The position numbers and the translations under genes are program-made. Positions 53,392-63,247 of a stretch of 63,247 nucleotides of DNA are shown piece by piece (within the stretch, counting starts at the first letter, position 1; the number at the start of each line of letters is the position of its first letter). Under the pieces are notes generated by a model. That model was not told where the DNA came from. It made no database searches and saw nothing but the letters and a program-made list of their open reading frames with translations. The DNA is taken from NCBI GenBank assembly GCA_002360945.1, contig DERO01000047.1:1-63247 (forward strand). The letters run 5' to 3'. Source of the stretch: Leclercia adecarboxylata. GTDB taxonomy: Bacteria > Pseudomonadota > Gammaproteobacteria > Enterobacterales > Enterobacteriaceae.

Positions 53392-55770
53392 ATGTTTAAA
53401 AGAACGCTTCTTATGTGCGCAGTAAGTTTACTGTGCTCCAGGCAGGGCAATGCCACAGATTTTGATTCCGGTGCCATTGAATTTGATAGTGAAACACTAA
53501 AATCGTTGGGTATCGATCCAAATGTCTCAGGCTATTTTGCCAACAAAGCACGTTTTATGCCGGGGAATATTCCCGTCACAATGAAAGTGAATGGAATCGA
53601 TAAAGGTAGCATCGTTGCCCGCTTTAATGAGGGCGGTGAGCCCTGTTTCGATCGCACGCTGATGGAACAGGCAGATATACGCCTTCCCGGTGATTATAAA
53701 GAGGGGTGCTACGACTATCTTAAAACACATCCAAAAGCGGTTGTTAATGCCATTCCCGGCCAGGAGTTAATTGAGCTAATCGTTCCGCCTGATGAAATTA
53801 ACCGTCAAAGCCTGAACCCAACGGATTTTAATATGGGCGGCTCTGGCGCGGTGCTTAATTATACGGCTATGTCTTCACGCAGTGAGTATAGCGGTGGCAG
53901 TTCCACCTATTCTCAGTTGCAGCTCGAAGGTGGCATCAATGTCGCCGGTTGGTTATTGCGCAGCCAGCAATTATTGAGCCAGACCGAAGGGCGATTTAAT
54001 AGCGACAACGGTCAGACTTATTTACAGCGCACGTCTGTTGATTTCCACACTACGGCCAGAATGGGTGAAGTCAATATGAACAATGCCCTGTTAGACGGAA
54101 CCGGACTGTACGGTGTCACGCTGACACCCGAAAGCGCGCTGGAAACGCCAGAAGGGCTGGTGAAGGTGAGTGGGATTGCCAATACCTCTCAGGCCCGTGT
54201 AGAAGTGCGTCAGCAGGGGATCCTGATCTATTCAACGCTGGTTCCGGTTGGCCCCTTTATGCTAACCGATATGCCTTTACGTAGTTACACCAGCGATCTC
54301 AACGTAACCGTTGTTGAAACTGACGGCAGCCAGCATAACTACGTTATTCCTTCGTCGCTCTATCTGCAGAAGATGGGCAATCCGGCTGGGCTATTTTTAT
54401 CGTTTGGGCGGGTAAGCGATGAATACGATAAAAAGCCCATGGTGATTAGCGCATCGGGCGGCTGGCGGCTACTGCCAGAGGCTAATGCAAGCCTCGGTAT
54501 CATTCTGGCCGAAGATTTTAAAGCCGCCGCTATGGGTGTTGATACCGCATTGTGGTCGGCAACCCTGCTGAGCCTCAAGGCAAAGCAGTCGTTTGACCAC
54601 ACGCAATCATTGCAGGGCCAGAGCTATCGCGCAGAGGTCAGTATCGCAACAAGCCTGGGCGTGAACATTACGGCATCATCGACTTACTATTCCCGGGGCT
54701 ATCGCGAGTTTTCGCAGTTTATCGACAAAGATTATACGGCGACAAAGCAACATGAATATTCGGTTGGGCTGCAGTGGCAGAGCAAGGGGATAGGTGCGTT
54801 TAGCACCAGCGTGTACGAAACGAAAAACCGTGGCGGTGAAGACAGAACCCGTTATATCACCGCCGGCTGGGGCGGCAATTTCCGTTCTGCATACATTTCC
54901 GCTAACTGGCAGCGTCAGCTAAGCGGCAGCCAGGGGAATGGGAAAAACGAAGACCTGTTTTACCTGAATGTCACGGTTCCGTTAGGTCGAACCAACGTAA
55001 GTGCCTATGCGCGTCATGACAGCGGCAGAACCCGGTTCGGCTCCGCCGTAAACGGTAATATTAACGACGATAATGCTTACACCCTGGGCACCGAGCTGGG
55101 CAAGGAAGAGAACGATCGGAACGTGAGCGCGGGTCTGAGCAGCAATCTGCACTATTCGCAGCTGATGCTGAATGGCAGCGTGGCGGGTGAGAATCGGCGC
55201 AACTATTCAGGCTCATTGCAGGGCGGTGTGGTGGCGCATGCGGATGGCATAACCTTCTCTCCGCTGCCGGTACGTGAGACGTTCGGGATTGTATCGCTGG
55301 CTGAACCGGTTTCTGGTGTGAAAATTGAGACGCCACAGGGGCCCGTATGGACGGATAGTCGCGGCTATGCCGTTTTGCCTTCACTCAATGCCTGGCAAAC
55401 GTCGCGAATTGAGGTCAACACCGAAACTTTGCCTAAAAATATGGATATCGGTAACGGGACGCGCATGGTTCAACAGGGGCGGGGTTCTGTCGGGAAAGTC
55501 CAGTTTAATGCCATTACCCAGCGGCGCGTTTTATTGCACGTGACGATGGTCAACGGTAAAAAACTGCCAAAAAACCTCGCCATTACCGATGACAAAGGGA
55601 ATTACATCACGACGTCGGTTGACGAGGGCGTGGTGTTCCTGAATAACGCAACCACCCGCCAGACGCTGGCAGCGCAAGGCGAAAGCGAAAGCTGCCGTAT
55701 TACGCTGGTATTGCCAGAGCAGGCTGAGACGGGTGTTTTCTATGAAACGGCAAAAGGAGTTTGCCAATGA
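53392..55770 (+). CDS. yhcD: Outer-membrane fimbrial usher, YhcD-like
   Basis: This 792-residue usher has a signal peptide (about 21), a short N-terminal chaperone-binding domain with a Cys pair (PCFDRTL...KEGCYDYL), a 24-strand barrel interrupted by the plug, and C-terminal domains ending with another Cys pair (SCRITL...KGVCQ). It is shorter than FimD-type ushers (about 830-880) and typical of the smaller branch. It would recruit chaperone-subunit complexes and secrete the fibre. The stop overlaps the next start (ATGA). Confidence 0.92.
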   Translation: MFKRTLLMCAVSLLCSRQGNATDFDSGAIEFDSETLKSLGIDPNVSGYFANKARFMPGNIPVTMKVNGIDKGSIVARFNEGGEPCFDRTLMEQADIRLPGDYKEGCYDYLKTHPKAVVNAIPGQELIELIVPPDEINRQSLNPTDFNMGGSGAVLNYTAMSSRSEYSGGSSTYSQLQLEGGINVAGWLLRSQQLLSQTEGRFNSDNGQTYLQRTSVDFHTTARMGEVNMNNALLDGTGLYGVTLTPESALETPEGLVKVSGIANTSQARVEVRQQGILIYSTLVPVGPFMLTDMPLRSYTSDLNVTVVETDGSQHNYVIPSSLYLQKMGNPAGLFLSFGRVSDEYDKKPMVISASGGWRLLPEANASLGIILAEDFKAAAMGVDTALWSATLLSLKAKQSFDHTQSLQGQSYRAEVSIATSLGVNITASSTYYSRGYREFSQFIDKDYTATKQHEYSVGLQWQSKGIGAFSTSVYETKNRGGEDRTRYITAGWGGNFRSAYISANWQRQLSGSQGNGKNEDLFYLNVTVPLGRTNVSAYARHDSGRTRFGSAVNGNINDDNAYTLGTELGKEENDRNVSAGLSSNLHYSQLMLNGSVAGENRRNYSGSLQGGVVAHADGITFSPLPVRETFGIVSLAEPVSGVKIETPQGPVWTDSRGYAVLPSLNAWQTSRIEVNTETLPKNMDIGNGTRMVQQGRGSVGKVQFNAITQRRVLLHVTMVNGKKLPKNLAITDDKGNYITTSVDEGVVFLNNATTRQTLAAQGESESCRITLVLPEQAETGVFYETAKGVCQ

Positions 55771-56297
55771 AATTCGTCTTGCTGATGGTCGCTATGTTAG
55801 CCACACCCGTGTTCAGCTGGGCTGAATGTCAGATCTTCTCCAGCCAGCAAAAAGTCACCTGGGGCAGGCTCAGCGCGGCGGAAAGGCAGCACGCTAACGG
55901 ACAAGCGATCCCGTTGCCGGAAAAGCAAATTCAGGTTCAGGTCGTGTGCAGCGAGCCGCAGCGAATCCGTCTCTTTATTGGCAGCGAAATGCCGCAAAAC
56001 GGCACATTTTCGTTGGGTCCTGACGGAGAGATGCAAATAGTTGCCTCCCGGGCCCATGTCGACGATAAGCCTGTGCGTCTGGCACCGGTGAATCTTTCAG
56101 ATGCGATACCGACTTCCGCTGGAAGTGAGACGCTGGATATCAGGCTCAACCAGGGGTTGGCATTTATGGATGGCAAAGAGGCTTACGGGAAAACTGCGTC
56201 TGTCTCGTTCACCGTGATGTCAACGATCAAACCAGGCTCCATTACGGAGAAAACGACCTGGCGCGGAAACCTGAAAATCAAAATGGATGTGCAATGA
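55767..56297 (+). CDS. Minor fimbrial operon protein, probably YhcE-like
   Basis: This 176-residue secreted protein has a signal peptide ending FSWA before ECQIF, two cysteines (positions about 21 and 62) and a beta-rich body. The ATG overlaps the usher stop and follows AAGGAG by 7 bases; an in-frame TTG two codons earlier is less likely. It lacks the LDG...VYL pilin end of its neighbours. By position it matches K-12 yhcE, which is broken there by an IS element. It could be an adaptor, a tip part or a second chaperone-like factor; I cannot decide. Confidence 0.75.
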   Translation: MKFVLLMVAMLATPVFSWAECQIFSSQQKVTWGRLSAAERQHANGQAIPLPEKQIQVQVVCSEPQRIRLFIGSEMPQNGTFSLGPDGEMQIVASRAHVDDKPVRLAPVNLSDAIPTSAGSETLDIRLNQGLAFMDGKEAYGKTASVSFTVMSTIKPGSITEKTTWRGNLKIKMDVQ

Positions 56298-56995
56298 TGC
56301 GACGACTTTACCTGCTGCTGGCGGCCTTAACGACGGCCGCCGTATCGGCGAATGATACCCTCGACGTCGATTTTGAGCTGACAGCAGATGCTGCTGCCTG
56401 CACGCCCGCCCTGAGCAATAACGGTATCGCTGATTTTGGTTCCCGCAGCGCCGGCAGCTTATCTGCCAATGCCTTTACCCAGTTGGGCACGCGGGAGTTA
56501 ACCTTAACCATCACCTGCGAGTCCTCCACGGCGCTGGCGATCACCTCACGGGATACCCGTTCGTCATCGGTAAGGATAGGGGAAGATACCGATCGCGCGG
56601 TTGGCCCACACTTTAGCGTCAATGGCGGCCTGAACGTGGCGTATGCCTCACGACTGTTTGGCCTGGGAGTGACGGCTGAGAATACGCGTATCGGCAGCTA
56701 TGCGATCCTTATTAACACCGACGGCATCGTTGCGCTGGATGGGAGCAAAAATGTCAGTGTGGATATGGCCGGGTCGGAAAGTAAAAGTGGCCCATGGTCG
56801 AGGCCTGATAACTATCTGCTGCCGGCAGCCGAAAGCTATTTTTATACTTTCGTGAGAAAAGGGACGATAGTGCCGCAGGCGGTGAGTTCCGTGAACGTAC
56901 CGCTGCAGGTCAGCGTTGCCGTGGCAAACAAACTCAGTAGCAGTCAGCAGATTTCGTTAGACGGAGAGGCGGTGATCAGTATTGTCTATCTGTAA
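56294..56995 (+). CDS. yhcF: DUF1120 fimbrial protein, YhcF-like
   Basis: This 233-residue secreted protein (signal peptide about 19, ending AVSA) is a paralogue of the operon's first gene: ACTPALSNNGIADFG, LTITCESS, RDTRSSS and the end LDGEAVISIVYL all align. It closely resembles E. coli YhcF. Last place in the operon suits a minor or tip subunit. It overlaps its upstream neighbour by 4 bases (ATGA), so usher, the 176-residue protein and this one are translated in series. Confidence 0.85.
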   Translation: MMRRLYLLLAALTTAAVSANDTLDVDFELTADAAACTPALSNNGIADFGSRSAGSLSANAFTQLGTRELTLTITCESSTALAITSRDTRSSSVRIGEDTDRAVGPHFSVNGGLNVAYASRLFGLGVTAENTRIGSYAILINTDGIVALDGSKNVSVDMAGSESKSGPWSRPDNYLLPAAESYFYTFVRKGTIVPQAVSSVNVPLQVSVAVANKLSSSQQISLDGEAVISIVYL

Positions 56996-57017
56996 TGATG
57001 GAAGGCAGGCATAAAAC

Positions 57018-57050
57018 ACGGCCCGGTGGGAGCAGATCCCACCGGGCCGT
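57018..57050. terminator. Bidirectional terminator between yhcF and gltD
   Basis: ACGGCCCGGTGGG and CCCACCGGGCCGT form a perfect 13-bp stem with a 7-base loop. It begins 22 bases past yhcF and ends 5 bases from the gltD stop. Short T runs lie on both sides (ATTGTTT rightward, GTTTTAT leftward). It serves both convergent operons. Confidence 0.92.
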
Positions 57051-57055
57051 ATTGT

Positions 57056-58483
<1,428 letters not shown>

Positions 58484-61400
58484 TTACTGCGCCTGCACAC
58501 GCAGCTCTGCTGCGCTACGACTACGGTGACCCAACAGGGCTTTAACATCGCTGGACTTCGGTTTAACCAGCGCGAATTTCGCAGAGAACGCCGGCCAGTT
58601 CGCCAGGATCTCTTCGCCGCGCACGGAACCGGTATGGTGCACATGCTCGGTGATCAAACCACGCAGATGCTCTTCGTGGATCGCCAGGCTTTCAACATCC
58701 AGCACTTCCACCAGCTCCGGGTTCACGCGTTTACGGAAATCACCGCTTTCGTCCAGGACATAGGCGAAACCACCGGTCATACCTGCCCCGAAGTTCACGC
58801 CGGTTTTGCCCAGCACGCAGACGATCCCACCGGTCATGTATTCACAGCCGTTATCGCCAATACCTTCCACCACGGTGATGGCACCGGAGTTACGTACCGC
58901 GAAACGCTCACCTGCACGACCTGCGGCAAACAGACGACCCCCGGTCGCACCGTACAGACAGGTGTTACCGATGATGCTGGCATCGCAGCTGCGGAAGGCC
59001 GAGCCGACCGGAGGACGCACCGCCAGCAGACCGCCCGCCATGCCTTTACCAACGTAGTCGTTGGCATCGCCGGTCAGGTACAGCTCAACGCCGCCGGCGT
59101 TCCACACGCCGAAGCTCTGACCCGCGGTACCGCTGAAGTGCGCGGTAATCGGATCGGCAGCCAGGCCCTGGTCGCCGTGGGTCTGCGCAATGTAGCCCGA
59201 GAGGGTTGCGCCGACGGAACGGTCAGTGTTGCGAATATCAAACCAGAAGGTTTTGCTCTGCTTGTCATCCACATACGGCTTCGCCTGTTGCAACAGCTGG
59301 GCGTTCAGCACGCCATTGTCGAACGGCGGATTGTTCTCGGTGCAGTACACCGCTTTGCCCGGATGCGGTTCAGCCGTTTCCAGCAGACGGGACAGCTTCA
59401 GGTTCTGCTGCTTCGCCGTGAATCCTTCCAGCTCTTTCAGCAGGTCGGTACGGCCAATCAGATCCACCAGACGCGTCACGCCCAGCTGCGCCATCAGCTC
59501 GCGGGTTTCGCGGGCGATGAAGTCAAAGTAGTTGGTCACTTTGAACGGCAGGCCGTGGTAGTGATTTTTACGCAGCTTCTCATCCTGGGTTGCAACACCG
59601 GTTGCGCAGTTGTTCAGGTGACAAATTCGCAGGTATTTACAGCCCAGCGCCACCATCGGGCCAGTACCGAAGCCAAAGCTCTCTGCACCCAGAATCGCGG
59701 CTTTGATGATGTCGAGGCCGGTTTTCAGGCCGCCATCCACCTGCAGACGGATCTTGTGACGCAGACCGTTAGCCACCAGCGCCTGCTGGGTTTCCACCAG
59801 GCCCAACTCCCACGGACAGCCCGCGTATTTCACCGAGGAGAGCGGGCTCGCCCCGGTACCGCCGTCGTAACCGGCGATGGTGATCAGATCCGCATAGGCT
59901 TTTGCCACACCGGTGGCGATAGTGCCCACGCCCGGCTCGGAAACCAGCTTCACGGAGATCATCGCTTTCGGGTTGACCTGTTTCAGGTCGAAAATCAGCT
60001 GCGCTAAGTCCTCGATAGAGTAGATATCGTGGTGCGGCGGCGGGGAGATCAGCGTCACGCCCGGTACCGAGTAGCGCAGTTTGGCGATGTACGGGGTCAC
60101 TTTGTCACCCGGTAACTGACCGCCTTCGCCCGGTTTCGCACCCTGAGCGACTTTAATCTGAATCACGTCGGCGTTAACCAGGTACGCAGGAGTCACACCG
60201 AAGCGGCCGGAAGCGACCTGCTTGATGCGCGACACTTTGTTGGTGCCGTAGCGCGCCGGATCTTCACCGCCTTCGCCGGAGTTGGAGTTCCCGCCGATGC
60301 TGTTCATCGCTTCTGCCAGCGCCTCGTGGGCTTCCGGGCTCAGCGCGCCGATAGACATCGCGGCGGTATCAAAGCGTTTGAACAGTTCACTCGCCGGTTC
60401 AACGTCGTTGATGCTGACGGCGGTATCGCCCGGGTTCACTGCCAGCAGATCGCGCAGCGTGGCCGCCGGACGGTTGTTCACCAGCTCGGCATACTGCTGA
60501 TAATCGCTGTACTCACCGCTCTGGACTGCCTGTTGCAGGGTGCGCACCACGTCCGGGTTATAGGCGTGGTATTCGCCGCCGTGGACATACTTCAGCTGTC
60601 CGCCCTGATCCAGCGGCTTACGAGCCAGCCAGGCGCGTTTGGAGAGGTTCAGCAGATCCTGCTGGAAGTCGCTAAAGCCCGCTCCGCCGATACGGCTGAT
60701 CACGCCCTGGAAGCACAGGTCGGCAACATCGTCATGCAGACCGACGGCTTCGAACAGTTTCGAGCAGCGGTAAGAGGCGATGGTTGAGATGCCCATCTTG
60801 GACATGATCTTGTACAGGCCTTTGTTGATGCCGTTACGGTAGTTCAGCATCACGGTACGGTAATCTTTGTCGATAGCCTGGCCGTCGACCAGTTTGGCCA
60901 GCGTTTCGTAAGCCAGGTACGGGTAGATCGCCGTTGCACCGAAGCCCAGCAGCACCGCGAAGTGGTGCGGGTCACGTGCGCTGGCGGTTTCCACGATGAT
61001 GTTGGCGTCGCAGCGCAGGCTTTTATCGACCAGACGGGTCTGGATTGCACCGACGGCCATTGGCGCCGGAACCGGCAGGCGGTTCTTCGCAATATTGCGG
61101 TCGGACAGCACCAGCAGAACGGTACCGTTACGTACCATCTGTTCCGCTTTATCGCACAGCGCATGCACCGTCTCTTCGAGGGTCGTTTCGGTCACGTCGA
61201 AGGTAATATCGAGCGTGTCGGCGCGGTAGTGCTCCTCTTGCATAGTGGTGAGCTGTTTAAAATCGGAGTACAGCAGGATCGGCGATTTAAAGGTCAGACG
61301 ATGCGCCTGGCCTTCGGCTTCACAGAAGACGTTCATCTCACGACCGATGCTGGTGGCCAGCGACATCACGTGTGCTTCACGCAGCGGATCGATCGGCGGG

Positions 61401-62944
61401 TTAGTGACCTGCGCAAATTGCTGACGGAAGTAGTCGTAAATGATACGCGGCTGGCTGGAGAGCACGGCAAACGGGGTGTCATCACCCATCGAGCCGACCG
61501 CTTCCTGGCCGTTTTCACCCAACACACGGATAACGGAGTCCAGCTCTTCCGCGCTGTAGTTAAACTGTTTCTGGTAGCTGGCGAGGGTATCGTCATCCAG
61601 CTCGCGGCTGCCCACGTCCTGGTCCGGCAGATCTTCAAACGGCACCAGACGGCGAACGTTTTTCTCCATCCACTCTTTGTACGGATGGCGGCTTTTCAGA
61701 TCGTTATCGGTTTCGGCGGAGTGCAGGATGCGGCCGACGCGGGTGTCGATCACCATCAGTTCGCCAGGCCCTACGCGACCTTTCTCAACCACTTCGTCAG
61801 GCTGGTAATCCCAGATCCCCACTTCCGAGGCGCAGGTGATCAGCTTGTCTTTGGTGATGACGTAGCGCGCCGGGCGCAGGCCGTTACGGTCAAGGTTACA
61901 GGCCGCAAAGCGTCCGTCGGACATCACGATACCGGCCGGGCCATCCCACGGCTCCATGTGCATGGAGTTAAAGTCGAAGAAGGAGCGCAGCTCCGGATCC
62001 ATATCCGGGTTGTTCTGCCAGGCTGGTGGAACCAGCAGGCGCATGGCGCGGACGATATCCATCCCGCCAGCCAGCAGCAGTTCCAGCATGTTATCCATCG
62101 AGCTGGAGTCCGAGCCGGTTTCGTTGACGAACGGCGCTGCATCGTGCAGATCCGGGATCAGTGGGGTCTGGAATTTATAGGTACGGGCGCGTGCCCACTG
62201 GCGGTTACCGGTGATGGTGTTGATTTCGCCGTTGTGCGCCAGATAGCGGAACGGCTGAGCCAGCGGCCAGCGTGGTACGGTGTTGGTAGAGAAGCGCTGG
62301 TGGAACAGGCAAATGGCCGATTCCAGACGCAGGTCCGCCAGGTCCAGGTAGAAGCGCGGCAGGTCAGCCGGCATACACAGACCTTTATAGATGTTCACCA
62401 GATTCGAGAGGCTACAGACGTAGAACTCTTTATCGTCCTGGAGACGTTTTTCAATGCGGCGACGGGCGATAAACAGGCGGCGTTCCATATCACGTGGACG
62501 CCAGCCCGCAGGCGCGTTGACAAAGATTTGTTCGATACGAGGCAGCGAGGAGAGGGCGATTTCACCGAGTACCCCTTCGTTGGTGGGCACATCGCGCCAG
62601 CCGACGATAGACAGGGTTTCGCGTTGAAGTTCTTCTTCGACGATGCGGCGTGAAACGGCTGCTTTATCCGCGTCCTGATTCAGGAACAGCATACCAACAG
62701 CGTAGTTTTTGGCTAAGCGCCAGCCGCGCTCTTCCGCCACGATGCGAAAGAAACGATCCGGTTTTTGCAGCAGCAGACCGCAACCGTCGCCGGTTTTACC
62801 ATCCGCGAGGATAGCACCACGGTGCTGCATACGGGCCAGTGCGTGTATAGCGGTACGCACTACCTTGTGGCTAGGTTCGCCTTCTATGTGGGCGATCAGG
62901 CCGAAACCACAGTTATCCTTCTCAAGGGATTTATCGTACAACAT
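58484..62944 (-). CDS. gltB: Glutamate synthase, large subunit
   Basis: This 1486-residue enzyme makes two glutamates from glutamine and 2-oxoglutarate. The propeptide [11 protein letters not shown] is removed to expose Cys12 ([11 protein letters not shown]), the glutaminase nucleophile. A central domain follows, then the FMN synthase domain ([29 protein letters not shown]), the 3Fe-4S cysteines in [15 protein letters not shown] and the C-terminal beta-helix. The start follows GGGGAGG by 9 bases. A 21-codon in-frame extension lacks a better site. In E. coli Lrp activates this operon. Confidence 0.97.
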   Translation of the reverse strand: MLYDKSLEKDNCGFGLIAHIEGEPSHKVVRTAIHALARMQHRGAILADGKTGDGCGLLLQKPDRFFRIVAEERGWRLAKNYAVGMLFLNQDADKAAVSRRIVEEELQRETLSIVGWRDVPTNEGVLGEIALSSLPRIEQIFVNAPAGWRPRDMERRLFIARRRIEKRLQDDKEFYVCSLSNLVNIYKGLCMPADLPRFYLDLADLRLESAICLFHQRFSTNTVPRWPLAQPFRYLAHNGEINTITGNRQWARARTYKFQTPLIPDLHDAAPFVNETGSDSSSMDNMLELLLAGGMDIVRAMRLLVPPAWQNNPDMDPELRSFFDFNSMHMEPWDGPAGIVMSDGRFAACNLDRNGLRPARYVITKDKLITCASEVGIWDYQPDEVVEKGRVGPGELMVIDTRVGRILHSAETDNDLKSRHPYKEWMEKNVRRLVPFEDLPDQDVGSRELDDDTLASYQKQFNYSAEELDSVIRVLGENGQEAVGSMGDDTPFAVLSSQPRIIYDYFRQQFAQVTNPPIDPLREAHVMSLATSIGREMNVFCEAEGQAHRLTFKSPILLYSDFKQLTTMQEEHYRADTLDITFDVTETTLEETVHALCDKAEQMVRNGTVLLVLSDRNIAKNRLPVPAPMAVGAIQTRLVDKSLRCDANIIVETASARDPHHFAVLLGFGATAIYPYLAYETLAKLVDGQAIDKDYRTVMLNYRNGINKGLYKIMSKMGISTIASYRCSKLFEAVGLHDDVADLCFQGVISRIGGAGFSDFQQDLLNLSKRAWLARKPLDQGGQLKYVHGGEYHAYNPDVVRTLQQAVQSGEYSDYQQYAELVNNRPAATLRDLLAVNPGDTAVSINDVEPASELFKRFDTAAMSIGALSPEAHEALAEAMNSIGGNSNSGEGGEDPARYGTNKVSRIKQVASGRFGVTPAYLVNADVIQIKVAQGAKPGEGGQLPGDKVTPYIAKLRYSVPGVTLISPPPHHDIYSIEDLAQLIFDLKQVNPKAMISVKLVSEPGVGTIATGVAKAYADLITIAGYDGGTGASPLSSVKYAGCPWELGLVETQQALVANGLRHKIRLQVDGGLKTGLDIIKAAILGAESFGFGTGPMVALGCKYLRICHLNNCATGVATQDEKLRKNHYHGLPFKVTNYFDFIARETRELMAQLGVTRLVDLIGRTDLLKELEGFTAKQQNLKLSRLLETAEPHPGKAVYCTENNPPFDNGVLNAQLLQQAKPYVDDKQSKTFWFDIRNTDRSVGATLSGYIAQTHGDQGLAADPITAHFSGTAGQSFGVWNAGGVELYLTGDANDYVGKGMAGGLLAVRPPVGSAFRSCDASIIGNTCLYGATGGRLFAAGRAGERFAVRNSGAITVVEGIGDNGCEYMTGGIVCVLGKTGVNFGAGMTGGFAYVLDESGDFRKRVNPELVEVLDVESLAIHEEHLRGLITEHVHHTGSVRGEEILANWPAFSAKFALVKPKSSDVKALLGHRSRSAAELRVQAQ

Positions 62945-62945
62945 A

Positions 62946-63035
62946 TCAGTGAACCTCCCCAGGCTCTTCGGGACTTCTCTCTGGACCGTGGCGCACAGGC
63001 ACAGCAAGAGCGCGGCGACGGGGTTTGCGTTTCAT
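62946..63035 (-). CDS. Short leader reading frame before gltB
   Basis: This 29-codon frame begins at ATG with GAGG 7 bases upstream. It encodes a strongly basic N-terminus ([17 protein letters not shown]) and ends at TGA one base before the gltB ATG (TGATATG). The older, longer E. coli GltB annotation starts with a very similar peptide fused in frame to MLYDKS, as I recall it. Here the frames are offset, so the peptide is separate. It may be a leader that couples translation to gltB. Expression is not proven. Confidence 0.5.
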   Translation of the reverse strand: MKRKPRRRALAVPVRHGPERSPEEPGEVH

Positions 63036-63247
63036 ACGCGTACCTCGCATTCGCCCTCTTAATATCCTTTTCGCACAGGTCAAACAAGTTTGAGGACTTG
63101 CTTCAGAGGGAATCTCAACTACTGCATAAATATGATGAGCAGGCTGCTCATCCAGAAAGCTTCCAGCGGATTTCCAACTTATCGGGAATCCGTACACAGG
63201 TCAAATGGCAATCTTATTTATACAAAAATGTGCTAAAGGAAGGTTAT
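63036..63247 (-). promoter_or_regulatory. gltBD promoter region (partial)
   Basis: This is the last 212 bases of the window, read leftward into gltB. It has a perfect 8-bp inverted repeat (GATGAGCA-GGC-TGCTCATC, 63134-63152), the palindrome CAAACAAGTTTG (63081-63092) and an 11-base direct repeat CACAGGTCAAA at 63074 and 63194. The minus-strand TTGACC in each repeat could be a -35; for the outer one TAAGTT lies 17 bases on. Lrp and IHF sites are expected from E. coli but extend beyond the window. Confidence 0.55.

Noticed and set aside
60962..62653. A 563-codon open frame antisense to gltB
   Set aside because: Same composition bias, no ribosome site and full overlap with a conserved enzyme.

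Overview
The window is ordinary, well-kept chromosome of a member of the Enterobacteriaceae, read from the 3' end of a ribosomal RNA operon (5S - tRNA-Thr - 5S, the rrnD end in E. coli) to the region upstream of gltB. Gene order follows the E. coli K-12 72-73 min segment almost gene for gene (rrfF, yhdZYXW, yhdV, acrFE, acrS, yhdU, fis, dusB, prmA, panF, yhdT, accCB, aroQ, acuI, csrD, mreBCD, yhdE, rng, yhdP, tldD, aaeRXAB, yhcO, yhcN, argR, mdh, degS, degQ, zapG, zapE, rplM, rpsI, sspAB, gltDB). It is not E. coli. msrPQ sits between acuI and aroQ, yhdJ is missing, an MHYT-GGDEF-EAL gene follows acrS, an aldehyde dehydrogenase follows aaeB, yhcN is doubled, the nan genes are absent next to sspB, and a gltF-yhc type fimbrial operon faces gltD. 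This suits the Enterobacter/Lelliottia/Leclercia/Klebsiella side of the family; I cannot name the species.

Layout. 1-350: end of the rRNA operon with a terminator and a REP-like hairpin. 359-4617: a complete polar amino acid ABC transporter read leftward from a clear sigma-54 promoter, so probably part of the nitrogen-limitation response. 4931-13164: envelope stress and signalling genes: lipoprotein YhdV, AcrEF efflux pump with its divergent repressor AcrS, a c-di-GMP protein and small membrane protein YhdU. 13365-20021: fis-dusB, prmA-panF-yhdT and the biotin carboxylase genes accBC with aroQ. 20255-22908: periplasmic methionine sulfoxide repair (msrPQ) and acuI.

23093-35357 is read rightward: csrD, the rod-shape genes mreBCD, yhdE, rng, the giant AsmA-like yhdP, and tldD. 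35395-41472: the aromatic-acid efflux system aaeXAB with divergent aaeR, then an aldehyde dehydrogenase and an orphan barstar-like protein. 41535-46962: two DUF1471 periplasmic proteins, argR, mdh and the HtrA proteases degS and degQ. 47133-51423: zapG and zapE, ribosomal proteins L13/S9, and stringent starvation proteins SspA/SspB.

51450-56995 is the main accessory block, an AT-rich chaperone-usher operon with two DUF1120 pilins. It ends tail to tail with gltD at a perfect 13-bp-stem terminator. 57056-62944 holds both subunits of NADPH glutamate synthase, preceded by a short leader reading frame with its own ribosome site. I saw no insertion sequence, prophage, CRISPR array or plasmid feature. 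The best leads are modest: the inverted gltF-yhc operon, a hairpin that buries the msrP ribosome site, the split gltB leader, and several perfect intergenic hairpins.
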